Assembly (NCBI RefSeq): GCF_049445855.1
Contig: NZ_JBMSDV010000003.1
Coordinates: 310,001 to 374,000, forward strand
DNA: 64,000 nucleotides
Source of the DNA: JAGOCV01 sp049445855
GTDB taxonomy: Bacteria > Pseudomonadota > Gammaproteobacteria > Burkholderiales > Burkholderiaceae_C
Direction of reading: 5' to 3'
Position numbers and translations under genes: made by a program. This document shows, in pieces, positions 17,437-25,953 of the stretch (its first letter is position 1; each line of letters starts with the position of its first letter). The notes below the pieces were generated by a model. That model was not told the DNA's origin and did no database searches. It saw nothing but the letters and a program-made list of their open reading frames with translations.

Positions 17437-18299
17437 CAGTGCTCCTTCTTGCCCATGATTCCCTGCGGACGCACCACAAGCAGCACGAGCAGCAGGACGA
17501 ATGAAAGGATGAGTGCGTTCTCGGGGCCGAAGACCAGACCGCCGAAGCTTTCGATCAGGCCGAGCGCGAGGCCACCGATGACGGCGCCGGCCACGCTGCC
17601 GATGCCGCCGAGCACGCAGATGACGAAGGCCTTGCCCAGGAACAGGTGTCCGGTGAGCGGCGAGACGGGGAAGATCACGCTCATCAGGCTGCCGGCTGCG
17701 CCGGCCATCATCGCGCCGATGGCGAAGGTGAGTGCATAGGTGCGCGCCACGTTCACGCCCATCAGCGAGGCGGCTTCACGGTCGGTCCGTACGGCGACGA
17801 TGGCGCGGCCCATGCGCGTCATCTTCAGTGTGATGCCGACGGCGGCGATCACCAGCAGGGACAGCACCATCGCAGCCAGCCGGTCCAGCGGCACGAACAC
17901 GCCGCCGAACGACGCATTGCCCAACGGATTCTGGAGTACGACCTTGCGGAAGTCAGCCGTGAACGCGAGCAGCATCGCGTTGTTGAGGATCAGCTCGAGC
18001 CCGAAGGTCAGGGTGAGGGTGATCAGTACCGACTTGGTGACAACACGGTTGATCAGCGTGGCCTGCATCACGTAACCGATCACGCCCAGTATCAGCCCGG
18101 CGCTGATGACGGACACGAACGGATGGATGCCGAGCAGCGTGTAGCTGTAGAAGGCGATGTACGCGCCCAGCACGATGAAGGCGCCGTGCAGGATGTTGAT
18201 GATGTGGAGCACACCCCACACCAGCGAGAAGCCGGCGGCGATGCAGGCATACAGCCCGCCGAGCAGCAGGCCGTTGACAAGGAACTGCAGGTAGATCAT
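17436..18299 (-). CDS. livH: Liv-type ABC transporter permease LivH
   Basis: A 287-residue inner-membrane permease. I use the ATG at 18299 (MIYLQFLVNGLLLGGLY), which overlaps the stop of the amidohydrolase gene by 4 bases and matches the normal LivH N-terminus. The LivH motif GFSLVWGVLHIINILHGAF follows at about residues 20-40, and the conserved GGIGSVAGAVIGGLALG loop lies near 230-250. It is the first transporter gene of this operon, after the YtcJ-like amidohydrolase. Confidence 0.92.
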   Translation of the reverse strand: MIYLQFLVNGLLLGGLYACIAAGFSLVWGVLHIINILHGAFIVLGAYIAFYSYTLLGIHPFVSVISAGLILGVIGYVMQATLINRVVTKSVLITLTLTFGLELILNNAMLLAFTADFRKVVLQNPLGNASFGGVFVPLDRLAAMVLSLLVIAAVGITLKMTRMGRAIVAVRTDREAASLMGVNVARTYALTFAIGAMMAGAAGSLMSVIFPVSPLTGHLFLGKAFVICVLGGIGSVAGAVIGGLALGLIESFGGLVFGPENALILSFVLLLVLLVVRPQGIMGKKEH

Positions 18300-19981
18300 G
18301 GCTGCGACTCCCCGTGCACCCAGCGACCGCCGACCATCGTCGCCTTGCATTGCAGGTCGGTGAGCGCAAGCCCCGTGGTCTCCAGCGGATTTCCGGACAG
18401 GACGGCCAGGTCGGCGTAGAAGCCGGGCGCGAGCTGGCCCTTCACGCTTTCTTCGAACGTGAGGTAGGCGCCTGCGCGGGTGAGCAGCCGCAGGGCGACT
18501 TCGTTGGACACGAGGCCGCCCTCACCCATCAGCCGGTTGGTGGTGCGCTCGCGCCGCGCAGTCATGGCCCACATGCAGAACAGCGGGTTGTAGGGCACCG
18601 CGTCGGTGGCCGCGGAAACGTGCACGCCCATCTCGTGGAGCTGCTTCGCCGGCGAGAGGTAGTCCATGGCCTCGTTGTCGAGGTCCAGGAAGCGCACGCC
18701 CGCCTTCCAGAGGTAATGCGGCGGGATCAGCGTGACAGGCATGCCGAGTTCCTTGAGTACCTGCAGGTTGGCCGCGTTGGACCGGCTGACGTGCTGCATG
18801 ACCCAGCGCCGCTCGGCCAGCGGGAAGTGCCGCGCCACGCGCTGCATGATCGGGGCGATCTCGTGCAGCTTGTCGGAAATGATCACGTTGGCGCGGATGT
18901 TGTGCTTGCCCGCGAGCATGCACAGTGCTTCGAAGTTCTCGGGCGTATTGGTCTGCTGCACGAGACCGCTCCAGCCCACGTTGCTGACGTCCTTGTGCTG
19001 GATGTGCGTGACGCAGGACTCGCCGCCATAGGAAATGAAGACGCCAGACACGTTGAAGTACGCGTCGCCCGTGCCGCGGCCGCGGAGCAACGGCATCCAG
19101 TCGCGCATGACCTGGTCGGCTTCTTCCGGTGTGCGCCAGGCAGGGCTGACCACGATGCTCATGCGCATCGTCATGTCGCCGCGCTCCCAGACCTCGCGGC
19201 ATGCGGACAGTACCTCGGGGCCGAACCCGTGGCCTTCGTAGACGCTGGTGGTGCCGGCCGCGTGATAGAGCTTCATCGCCCGCACGACGGCGTCGCGGCG
19301 GTCTTCGTAGGTGAAACGCGGGACGGCTGGAAAGATGTCGGCGTCGATCACGCTGACATAGCTGTACTCGATGAACTGGCCGGTCGGCTCGCCGGACGCA
19401 TCCTTCACGATCGTGATGTGGGGCGACTCCGGCTTCGTGTCGCGTGTCACGCCGTTGCGTTGCAGCGCCAGCGAATTCATCGCGGAGTGGCTCGGCGGAT
19501 GGCCCCAGAAACCGTTCGGGCTGCTGATGTAGACGGGGTGGTCCGGCGCTGCGCTGTCGAGCTCCTGCCGGGTCGGCACGCGCTTTTCTGCCAGGCCCTC
19601 GAGCGCGTCGAAGTAATACGGCTGCGTACCCAGCGGCATGGTCACGATCCATTCGCCTTTCGGCGTGGTCGCTGCCAGCTGCCGGATCCGTGCGAGGACG
19701 TCGGCAATCGATTTCAGGCCTTCCATGGGCGGGCGGATGAACTTCAGGCCGACGCCGTCCATGTGGGCGTGGGAGTCGTTGAAGCCCGGGATGACCGTGG
19801 CCTTGCCAAAGTCGTGGACGCGCGTTGCGGCAGTCCGGGTTTCGAGGATCGCCTGACGGCTGCCGACGGCAATGACCTTTCCGGCCGAGATGGCCACTGC
19901 TTCGGCTGCAGCTTGCCCGTCGTTCATCGTCAGCACATTGCCGATGACGATGGTGTCGGCGCCCGTCTTCAATGCGCTCAT
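18296..19981 (-). CDS. YtcJ-like amidohydrolase
   Basis: A 561-residue amidohydrolase-superfamily protein. The ATG at 19981 follows a GAGGGAAA ribosome-binding site and gives the expected N-terminal strand TIVIGNVLTMNDGQ; a longer frame is available but lacks homology. The metal motif is IPGFNDSHAHMD, and the late acidic residue is in AATDAVPYNPLF. The closing ADLAVLSGNPLET strand is typical. It is the first gene of the livHMGF-binding-protein operon and is divergent from a paralogue at 20202, so the transporter probably serves these enzymes. Confidence 0.88.
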   Translation of the reverse strand: MSALKTGADTIVIGNVLTMNDGQAAAEAVAISAGKVIAVGSRQAILETRTAATRVHDFGKATVIPGFNDSHAHMDGVGLKFIRPPMEGLKSIADVLARIRQLAATTPKGEWIVTMPLGTQPYYFDALEGLAEKRVPTRQELDSAAPDHPVYISSPNGFWGHPPSHSAMNSLALQRNGVTRDTKPESPHITIVKDASGEPTGQFIEYSYVSVIDADIFPAVPRFTYEDRRDAVVRAMKLYHAAGTTSVYEGHGFGPEVLSACREVWERGDMTMRMSIVVSPAWRTPEEADQVMRDWMPLLRGRGTGDAYFNVSGVFISYGGESCVTHIQHKDVSNVGWSGLVQQTNTPENFEALCMLAGKHNIRANVIISDKLHEIAPIMQRVARHFPLAERRWVMQHVSRSNAANLQVLKELGMPVTLIPPHYLWKAGVRFLDLDNEAMDYLSPAKQLHEMGVHVSAATDAVPYNPLFCMWAMTARRERTTNRLMGEGGLVSNEVALRLLTRAGAYLTFEESVKGQLAPGFYADLAVLSGNPLETTGLALTDLQCKATMVGGRWVHGESQP

Positions 19982-20077
19982 CGAATTTCCCTCATCGCAG
20001 TTCCTTCCATGGAGCGGTGACCGGACATCCGGAGCGTCTCGCGCCCGGTTCATGGGCGTGGAACAAGTTCGGACGCC

Positions 20078-20109
20078 TTTAATCGATAATATAGAAGAGA
20101 TCGATTTAA
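20078..20109. promoter_or_regulatory. Inverted repeat in divergent promoter, candidate operator
   Basis: In the AT-rich 220-base gap between two divergent amidohydrolase genes, TTTAATCGAT (20078-20087) is mirrored by ATCGATTTAA (20100-20109), with one mismatch between the arms. Each arm contains the palindrome ATCGAT, 18 bases apart start to start. The same ATCGAT-N12-ATCGAT arrangement occurs before the Bug gene at 46664. It is probably a regulator-binding site; the regulator is not known. Confidence 0.5.
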
Positions 20110-20153
20110 AGCGTCAACATAATATTTAAATTCCAATAAACGATATATTTGCC

Positions 20154-20166
20154 ATTAACCGACCGA
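20154..20166. promoter_or_regulatory. Half-site identical to one arm of the paa operator
   Basis: ATTAACCGACCGA at 20154-20166, 35 bases upstream of the amidohydrolase start, is identical to one 13-base arm of the perfect palindrome between paaA and the porin (51495-51520). The second arm here is degenerate. It could be a weak site for the same TetR-type repressor or a coincidence. Confidence 0.4.
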
Positions 20167-20201
20167 GATACGGCTGTCAGTAACCTGCGATACAAACACC
20201 C

Positions 20202-21812
20202 ATGCGCGAAAAAATCATTCAAGGAAACATCCTCACCATGGATCCCGAACGCCCGCGTGCCGAAGCGTTCTCGGTGATTGGTGACAGGATCGGCCACGTC
20301 GGAACCTTGGCGGAAGTGAGTGCCGCCTGCGCTCCGGGTACGCCGGTGGAGCGCACTCCCGGCGCGGTCGTGCTGCCCGGGCTGATCGACACGCACAACC
20401 ACATGCTCTCCACTGGCATCCAGAAGCGGCTGGTGGACCTGTCGGCCTGCAACTCCATCGAGGACATGCTGGCGGCCGTGGCCGATTTCGCGCAGCGCCA
20501 CCCGGACAAGGCGTGGATCACGTCGGGCACCGGCTGGCAGATCGACCATTTCCCGGACCCGCGCTACCCGACGCGGCAGGAGCTCGACGCGGTGTGCCCC
20601 GACCGGCCGGTGGCGCTCAACCGTGGCGGCCACGTGATCGTGGCCAACAGCCGCGCGCTGGAAATCGGCGGCGTCACGCGCGACACGCCGGATCCGGAGG
20701 GCGGCCGCGTGGTGAAGGGCGCGGATGGCGAGCCGACCGGCGTGCTTTTCGAGTTGCCCGCCATGGTGCTGGTGGAGCATCACATTCCCGACGTCTCGCG
20801 CGAAGACCGCCTCGCGGCTCTGCGCGATGTGCAGAAGCTCTATCACGCAGCCGGCCTGACCGGCGTGATCGACCCGGGTCTCACCAACGACGACCTGTCC
20901 ATCTATCAGGAACTGCACATGGCGGGCGAGCTGTCGCTGCGCACGGTGACCATGCCGCTCGCGCAGACCGCCGACGACCCCGACGTGCTGATGGCCAACC
21001 TGAAAGCCTGGGGCGTGCGTACCGGCTTCGGCAACGACCGGCTCAAGCTCGGCGGCATCAAGGTGTTCATGGACGGGGGCGGTTCGCTCGGCACCGCGCT
21101 CATGCGCGAGCCGTACCCGGACATGCGCTGCAACTGCGGCATCCAGGTTACGCACACGGCGACGTTCCACCGCATCGTGGAGTTCTGCGCGCAAAGCGGC
21201 TGGTCGCTCGGCGTGCATGCAGTGGGTGGCAAGGCCATCGACATCGTGCTGCAGGTGATGGCCGAGGTGAACGAGCGGCATCCGATCCGTGATCTGCGCT
21301 TCCATATCATCCACGCCTACCTCTGGCCGTCGGCGGAGAACATCAAGACCGCGAAGCGCCTGGGCGTGTCGGTGGCCACGCAGCCGACCATGCAGTACAA
21401 CTTCGCGCCGCTGCTGGTGCGTCGCTTCGGCGCCGATGCATTCGGCAAGGCCACGCCGATCCGCAGCTGGCTCGACGGCGGCGTGAAGGTGGGGGGCGGC
21501 TCCGACTCGCCCGTGAATGACTACCCGCCGCTGCTGGGCATCTGGCATGCGGTCACGCGCTATGTTGACAAGATCGACGAGACCATCGGCGCGCAGGAAG
21601 CCGTGTCGGTGGACGAGGCGCTGCGCATGTACACGCGCGACGCCGCGTGGATCGCGTTTTCCGAGAAAGAGCGCGGCATGATCCGCCCCGGACTGCTGGC
21701 CGACTGGGTCGCGCTCTCGGAAGATCCGTATGCGTGCGAGCCGCTCAGGTTGCGCGACATCCGCGTGGAGCGCACCGTGGTCGGCGGTGAGACGGTGTAC
21801 GAAGCGGCCTGA
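20202..21812 (+). CDS. YtcJ-like amidohydrolase
   Basis: A 536-residue amidohydrolase-superfamily enzyme, paralogous to the genes at 9561 and 18296. The N-terminal strand EKIIQGNILTMDPERPRAEAF leads to the metal motif LPGLIDTHNHML, where the usual HxH is His-Asn-His. Later ligands lie in LGVHAVGG, FHIIHAY and GGGSDSPVNDYP, the last giving the catalytic Asp. No signal peptide is seen. It is transcribed divergently from the amidohydrolase-transporter operon and ends facing prfC. Substrate unknown. Confidence 0.88.
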   Translation: MREKIIQGNILTMDPERPRAEAFSVIGDRIGHVGTLAEVSAACAPGTPVERTPGAVVLPGLIDTHNHMLSTGIQKRLVDLSACNSIEDMLAAVADFAQRHPDKAWITSGTGWQIDHFPDPRYPTRQELDAVCPDRPVALNRGGHVIVANSRALEIGGVTRDTPDPEGGRVVKGADGEPTGVLFELPAMVLVEHHIPDVSREDRLAALRDVQKLYHAAGLTGVIDPGLTNDDLSIYQELHMAGELSLRTVTMPLAQTADDPDVLMANLKAWGVRTGFGNDRLKLGGIKVFMDGGGSLGTALMREPYPDMRCNCGIQVTHTATFHRIVEFCAQSGWSLGVHAVGGKAIDIVLQVMAEVNERHPIRDLRFHIIHAYLWPSAENIKTAKRLGVSVATQPTMQYNFAPLLVRRFGADAFGKATPIRSWLDGGVKVGGGSDSPVNDYPPLLGIWHAVTRYVDKIDETIGAQEAVSVDEALRMYTRDAAWIAFSEKERGMIRPGLLADWVALSEDPYACEPLRLRDIRVERTVVGGETVYEAA

Positions 21813-21824
21813 ACCGCCCGGCGA

Positions 21825-23462
21825 TCAACCCGCGCTCTGCAGCGCGAGACCCGCGTGCTCGCGCAGCGGATGGAAGTGGATTTTCGGGAAGCGCTCCTGC
21901 GCCAGCCGCACGTCGTAGGGCGACGTGCACAGATAGGCCAGCGTGTTCGCCGCATCGAGCGCGAGCCGCTGCGGATACGCGTTGGTGAATTCACGCAGTT
22001 CCGCCGGCGTGTCGGCCGTGATCCAGCGCGCGCCGGTGTACTGCGAGTTCTCCATCCGCACGTCGCAGTCGTACTCGGTCTTGAGGCGGTGCTGCACCAC
22101 TTCGAACTGCAGTTGGCCGATGGCGCCCAGCAGCATCGGGCCGCCGATCTCGGGCTTGAAGACCTGGATCGCACCTTCTTCACCGAGCTGCTCGAGGCCG
22201 GTCTGCAACTGCTTGGTGCGCAGCGGGTTCTTCAGCACCACGGTCATGAAAAGCTCGGGCGCGAAGAAGGGCAGGCCGGTGAACTGCAGCGACGCGCCGT
22301 CGGTGATAGTGTCGCCCAGCTGCACGCCACCGTGCGTGGTGAAGCCGATGATGTCGCCCGCATAGGCTTCGTCCACCGCCTCGCGGCGCTGGCTCATGAA
22401 GGTCACCACGCTGGTGGGGCGCAGTTCTTTCGCGGTGCGCTGCACCTTGAGCTTCATGCCCGGTGTGTACTTGCCCGAGGCCATGCGCACGAAGGCGATG
22501 CGGTCACGGTGGTTGGCGTCCATGTTGGCCTGCACCTTGAACACCACGCCGGCGAAGTCCTTGTCCTCGGGCTGGATCTCCTTCACCACCGGCTGGCGGT
22601 TGACCAGCGTGGTGCTCGTGCGCGACTGCGGCGACGGGGCCAGATCCACCAACGCATCCAGCACTTCCATCACACCGAAGTTGTTCACGCCGGAGCCGAA
22701 GAACACCGGTGTCTGCTTGCCGGCGAGGAAGGCCTCGCGGTCCCACTCGGGCGATGCGCCGGTGGCCAGTTCCATGCTCTGCTCGGCGGCTTCGTACTCG
22801 TGGCCGAAGCGCTTGAGCAGGGTGTCCCGGTCGGCAAGGGGAATCGACTCGAAGTCCTGCGGCAGCCGTTCGCTGCCGGATTCGAACACCGTCATCGCCT
22901 GCGTGCGCAGGTTCACGATGCCGCCGAAGGCCTTGCCCTGGCCGACTGGCCAGGTCATCGGCACGCAGGGCATGCCGAGCTCGCGTTCGACTTCGTCGAG
23001 GATGTCCAGCGGATCGCGCACTTCGCGGTCCATCTTGTTGACGAAGGTGATGATGGGCGTGTCGCGCTGGCGGCAGACCTCGATCAGCCGGCGCGTCTGC
23101 GCCTCCACACCGTTGGCCGCGTCGATCACCATCAGTGCTGAATCGACAGCGGTGAGCACACGGTAGGTGTCTTCCGAGAAGTCCTTGTGGCCGGGCGTGT
23201 CGAGCAGGTTGATCACGTGGTCGCGGTAGAGCATCTGCATCACCGACGACGCCACCGAAATGCCACGCTGCTTCTCGATCTCCATCCAGTCCGACGTGGC
23301 GTGGCGCGACGCCTTGCGCGCCTTCACCGAGCCGGCGATCTGGATCGCGCCGGAGAACAGCAGCAGCTTCTCGGTCAGCGTGGTCTTGCCCGCGTCGGGG
23401 TGGGAGATGATGGCGAAGGTGCGTCTACGCCGCGTCTCTTCTAGAAAGTTACTGCTCGACAT
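21825..23462 (-). CDS. prfC: Peptide chain release factor 3
   Basis: A 545-residue translational GTPase that recycles release factors RF1/RF2 from the ribosome after termination. The G1 motif HPDAGKTT is at 21-28, G3 is DTPGHKDFSEDTYR and G4 NKMDRE; the RF3-specific C-terminal domains follow. The ATG at 23462 gives the conserved MSSSNFLEETRRRRTFAIISH start. It is a core gene and marks the left edge of the interval that carries the AbiE pair. Confidence 0.96.
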   Translation of the reverse strand: MSSSNFLEETRRRRTFAIISHPDAGKTTLTEKLLLFSGAIQIAGSVKARKASRHATSDWMEIEKQRGISVASSVMQMLYRDHVINLLDTPGHKDFSEDTYRVLTAVDSALMVIDAANGVEAQTRRLIEVCRQRDTPIITFVNKMDREVRDPLDILDEVERELGMPCVPMTWPVGQGKAFGGIVNLRTQAMTVFESGSERLPQDFESIPLADRDTLLKRFGHEYEAAEQSMELATGASPEWDREAFLAGKQTPVFFGSGVNNFGVMEVLDALVDLAPSPQSRTSTTLVNRQPVVKEIQPEDKDFAGVVFKVQANMDANHRDRIAFVRMASGKYTPGMKLKVQRTAKELRPTSVVTFMSQRREAVDEAYAGDIIGFTTHGGVQLGDTITDGASLQFTGLPFFAPELFMTVVLKNPLRTKQLQTGLEQLGEEGAIQVFKPEIGGPMLLGAIGQLQFEVVQHRLKTEYDCDVRMENSQYTGARWITADTPAELREFTNAYPQRLALDAANTLAYLCTSPYDVRLAQERFPKIHFHPLREHAGLALQSAG

Positions 23463-23841
23463 GGGTGTCTTTTCTGGATTATTTACACGGCTATGTACAC
23501 ACCGTGAGTGGGTGCCAGTGCGTGCTGGCGAAACTCTCAATTATCGAAGTCTTTCCGTACCGACCCAGGCCAATGATGTCCTCGCTGATTTCAAGGCTTC
23601 GCTGTCCCCCAAACCAATACTGGAGATTTGAGGTTTCCTCAGTACGTTCGCCTTCGGTGACGTTGCCCGGATTCTGATTGAAGGCGTAGGTGGGCGTATT
23701 TTTGGGCACGGCTTCGCGCTTCTTCAGCCAGACAATGGCGGATAACCGTCCTCTGCCGTCGACGACCAAGCCGGGGCACACCCGGGCGCCGGTCAAGGTC
23801 ACGCCCACCAGCGACCGGTAGAGGCGTGGCGGCATCGAGCG
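23463..23841. other. Non-coding or decayed stretch upstream of prfC
   Basis: About 380 bases with no recognisable gene. A 114-codon open frame on the minus strand (23835 to 23491, ATG start) exists, but I recognise no family, and its C-terminal part runs into what should be the prfC leader. The stretch must contain the prfC promoter. It may be the edge of the DNA that arrived with the AbiE genes. Confidence 0.4.
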
Positions 23842-23870
23842 GGCGGCCCTTGGGCCGCCTAGTTTGTTTT
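23842..23870 (+). terminator. Rho-independent terminator-like hairpin
   Basis: GGCGGCCC (23842-23849), a TT loop, GGGCCGCC (23852-23859), then TAGTTTGTTTT. The T-rich tail is on the plus strand, so it would stop rightward transcription from entering the AbiE operon. No intact rightward gene precedes it. Confidence 0.6.
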
Positions 23871-23874
23871 CCGA

Positions 23875-23927
23875 ATGTTTTTTTCTGAGTAATTGACTTC
23901 ATGGACCACTTACTCAGAAAAAAACAT
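23875..23927. promoter_or_regulatory. Perfect 18-bp inverted repeat upstream of abiEi, probable AbiEi autoregulatory operator
   Basis: ATGTTTTTTTCTGAGTAA (23875-23892) is repeated exactly in inverse orientation at 23910-23927, with a 17-base spacer that contains TTGACT, a possible -35 box. It lies 57 bases before the AbiEi start. AbiEi antitoxins of other bacteria are known to repress their own operon by binding inverted repeats in the promoter, so this is very likely its target. Confidence 0.75.
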
Positions 23928-23983
23928 ACAGAATTGCTGAGGCCTGCCTTGAATTTGAATGAAAAATGTGAAATAGTTGATCT

Positions 23984-24721
23984 ATGGGATCAACAATCGA
24001 AGATTTTTCATTCAAAGCTCTGCTGGCGACTCTCCCCCGAGGAGAGCCGCTCGATGTGACCTTTCTGAAGGAGAAAGGGCTAAGCCCGGCGCATGCCTCC
24101 CATCTCGCCAAAGCTGGCTGGCTGGATCATCTGGGCCGAGGCGCGTACATGCTGCCCGGCGACACCCTCACGCGCGATGGGTGCCTTGCCCTCCTGATGC
24201 GCCGCTATCCGGGCCTGCATGTCGGCGGCAAGACTGCGTTGGACTGGCGCGGTACACGTCACAACATCAGCTTTCGCCAGTCGGTCAATCTTTGGGGCGA
24301 GGGGCAAGTCCAGGTCCCTGCCTGGCTGTCGGAGCGCGTCCCCTGCACCTACCAGTGCACCAGGCTGTTTGACCGACCACATGACGCGACCATCAAGGCA
24401 CTGCCGAACGGACATCCCGATGTGATGGTGTCGGTCCCTGAGCGCGCGCTCCTGGAGATGCTCAGTGACGTGGGAAAGCTGGTCACGCTGGAGGACGCCC
24501 GCTCCATCGTGGAAAGCCTGCATAGTCTCAGAACATCTGTGCTGGAGAACCTGCTTCAGAGCACGCAGCGTATCAAGGTCGTGCGCCTCGCCCGCACGCT
24601 CGCGGAGGATCTGAATCTGCCGTGGGCCGCGCTCGCCCGTACGGTCAGTGAGAAGAAGGGCGGCGGAACGCGCTGGATAGCCGTTTCCAAAAGCGGTGAA
24701 AGGCTGGCACTCAAGCGATGA
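23984..24721 (+). CDS. abiEi: AbiEi-family antitoxin of a type IV toxin-antitoxin system
   Basis: A 245-residue protein. An N-terminal winged-helix DNA-binding domain (about residues 10-60, with SPAHASHLAKAGWLDHLGRGAY) is followed by the AbiEi antitoxin domain. In characterised systems the N-terminus represses the operon and the C-terminus opposes the toxin without forming a stable complex. It overlaps abiEii by 4 bases (ATGA). The DNA has more A and T upstream than its surroundings, and the pair sits between prfC and a truncated gene, which suggests acquisition by transfer. Confidence 0.85.
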   Translation: MGSTIEDFSFKALLATLPRGEPLDVTFLKEKGLSPAHASHLAKAGWLDHLGRGAYMLPGDTLTRDGCLALLMRRYPGLHVGGKTALDWRGTRHNISFRQSVNLWGEGQVQVPAWLSERVPCTYQCTRLFDRPHDATIKALPNGHPDVMVSVPERALLEMLSDVGKLVTLEDARSIVESLHSLRTSVLENLLQSTQRIKVVRLARTLAEDLNLPWAALARTVSEKKGGGTRWIAVSKSGERLALKR

Positions 24722-25635
24722 CACAAGACTACATCGACACGGTTCGCGTCCTGATCGACATTGCCCCGACCATCTTCAAGTCGCCCCGGTTCGCGATGAA
24801 GGGGGGCACGGCGCTCAATCTGTTCCTGCAGGACATGCCCCGCTTGTCTGTGGACATCGATGTCGTTTTCACCGATCACACCCTGTCGCGTGATGACGCC
24901 CTGAAGGCCATCGAAAGCGACCTCGCCGAAGCCGCGAAGACGCTGGAAGGTCGCGGCTACAAGATCAATCGCCCGCGCAAGCCAGGCGGCGAGGACGTGA
25001 AGCTCTTCGTACAGGGCGAGTTGGCGGAAGTGAAGGTCGAAGTCAATCACATCTTTCGCGGCGTCCTCATGTCGACCTCAAACACGCCGCTTGCGCCTTC
25101 TGCACAGGACATGTTTACCTCGGGCCTCAGCGTTCCCATGCTGGACTACCGGGAAATCTACGGAAGCAAACTGGTGGCCGCCATGGACCGCCAGCATCCC
25201 CGGGACATCTTCGATGTCTTGAAGATGTATGAGAAATACGGGCTCGACCCCGCCTTTGTCGATTGCTTTGTGGCCTACCTCGCAGGCCACGGCAGGCCGG
25301 TCCACGAAGTTCTCTTCAGCAACGATGTTCCATTGGGGAACGTTTTCGAGCAGCACTTCCAAGGCATGACGACCGACGATGTCGCGCTCGTCGCTCTGGA
25401 GGAAACCCGCGCGCGGCTTAAAGCCGAACTGCCCAAGGCCCTGACTGCAGACCACAAAGCCTTCCTGCTTTCGCTGGTGCGCTTGGAACCCGAGTGGGAA
25501 AAGATGCCGTTCAAGTCACTACCGCATCTCCCTGCCATCCGCTGGAAAATCGCAAATCTGGAAGAACTGCGAACAGCGAAGCCCGATCACTTCGCCGCGC
25601 AAGCCACGATTCTGGAAGAGCGACTGAAGGCCTAG
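24718..25635 (+). CDS. abiEii: AbiEii/AbiGii-family nucleotidyltransferase toxin
   Basis: A 305-residue toxin of the DNA polymerase beta-like nucleotidyltransferase superfamily (DUF1814). The active-site motif KGGTALNLF lies at 28-36 and the metal-binding DID at 46-48, followed by a strand EVKVEVNH near 105-112. AbiEii-type toxins act as GTP- or other nucleotide-transferases on cell targets, causing reversible growth arrest and phage defence. The length and motifs look intact, so the pair may be functional. Confidence 0.87.
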   Translation: MTQDYIDTVRVLIDIAPTIFKSPRFAMKGGTALNLFLQDMPRLSVDIDVVFTDHTLSRDDALKAIESDLAEAAKTLEGRGYKINRPRKPGGEDVKLFVQGELAEVKVEVNHIFRGVLMSTSNTPLAPSAQDMFTSGLSVPMLDYREIYGSKLVAAMDRQHPRDIFDVLKMYEKYGLDPAFVDCFVAYLAGHGRPVHEVLFSNDVPLGNVFEQHFQGMTTDDVALVALEETRARLKAELPKALTADHKAFLLSLVRLEPEWEKMPFKSLPHLPAIRWKIANLEELRTAKPDHFAAQATILEERLKA

Positions 25636-25901
25636 GATTTCGCTGCACTGCGGCGCTGCCGAACTTCGTGGTCGAGGCCTGGTTCGCCGTCATCGGTCCC
25701 AAGGGCCTGTCTGCAGCCACGGTGAAAAAGACGCACGACGTGATCGTTGCCGCGTTTGCGGACCCGGCGGCGAAGGAGGCGATGGACAAGCAGGGCAACA
25801 CCATCGCGATCAGCACGCCCGAGCAGGCGCAGGCGGCATTCCGCCGCGAACTCGCCAAATACGCGTCGCTGGTGAAGAAGGCCTGGATCGAACCCCAGTG
25901 A
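25636..25901 (+). pseudogene. C-terminal remnant of a Bug-family solute-binding protein gene
   Basis: Immediately after the toxin stop, an open frame encodes about 85 residues that match the end of Bug/TctC proteins: LPNFVVEAWFAVIGPKGLS, then TPEQAQAAFRRELAKYASLVKKA. The signal peptide and N-terminal three quarters are missing. No start codon or ribosome-binding site is evident. The left edge of the homology coincides with the end of the AbiE pair, so arrival of that module probably deleted the rest of the gene. Confidence 0.8.
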
Positions 25902-25953
25902 ACACCAGTCAACGCAGGGGCGTGCCGGTGGCGTTGGCCGGCTCGTCGGAAGT

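Noticed and set aside
23491..23835. A 114-codon frame on the minus strand between prfC and abiEi
   Set aside because: It has an ATG but no recognised family, no clear ribosome-binding site, and overlaps the likely prfC promoter region. I kept the region as non-coding or decayed, but a small orphan gene cannot be excluded.
23984..25635. A prophage or integrative element around the AbiE pair
   Set aside because: No integrase, transposase, tRNA target or flanking direct repeats were seen; only the toxin-antitoxin pair and a truncated neighbour gene.
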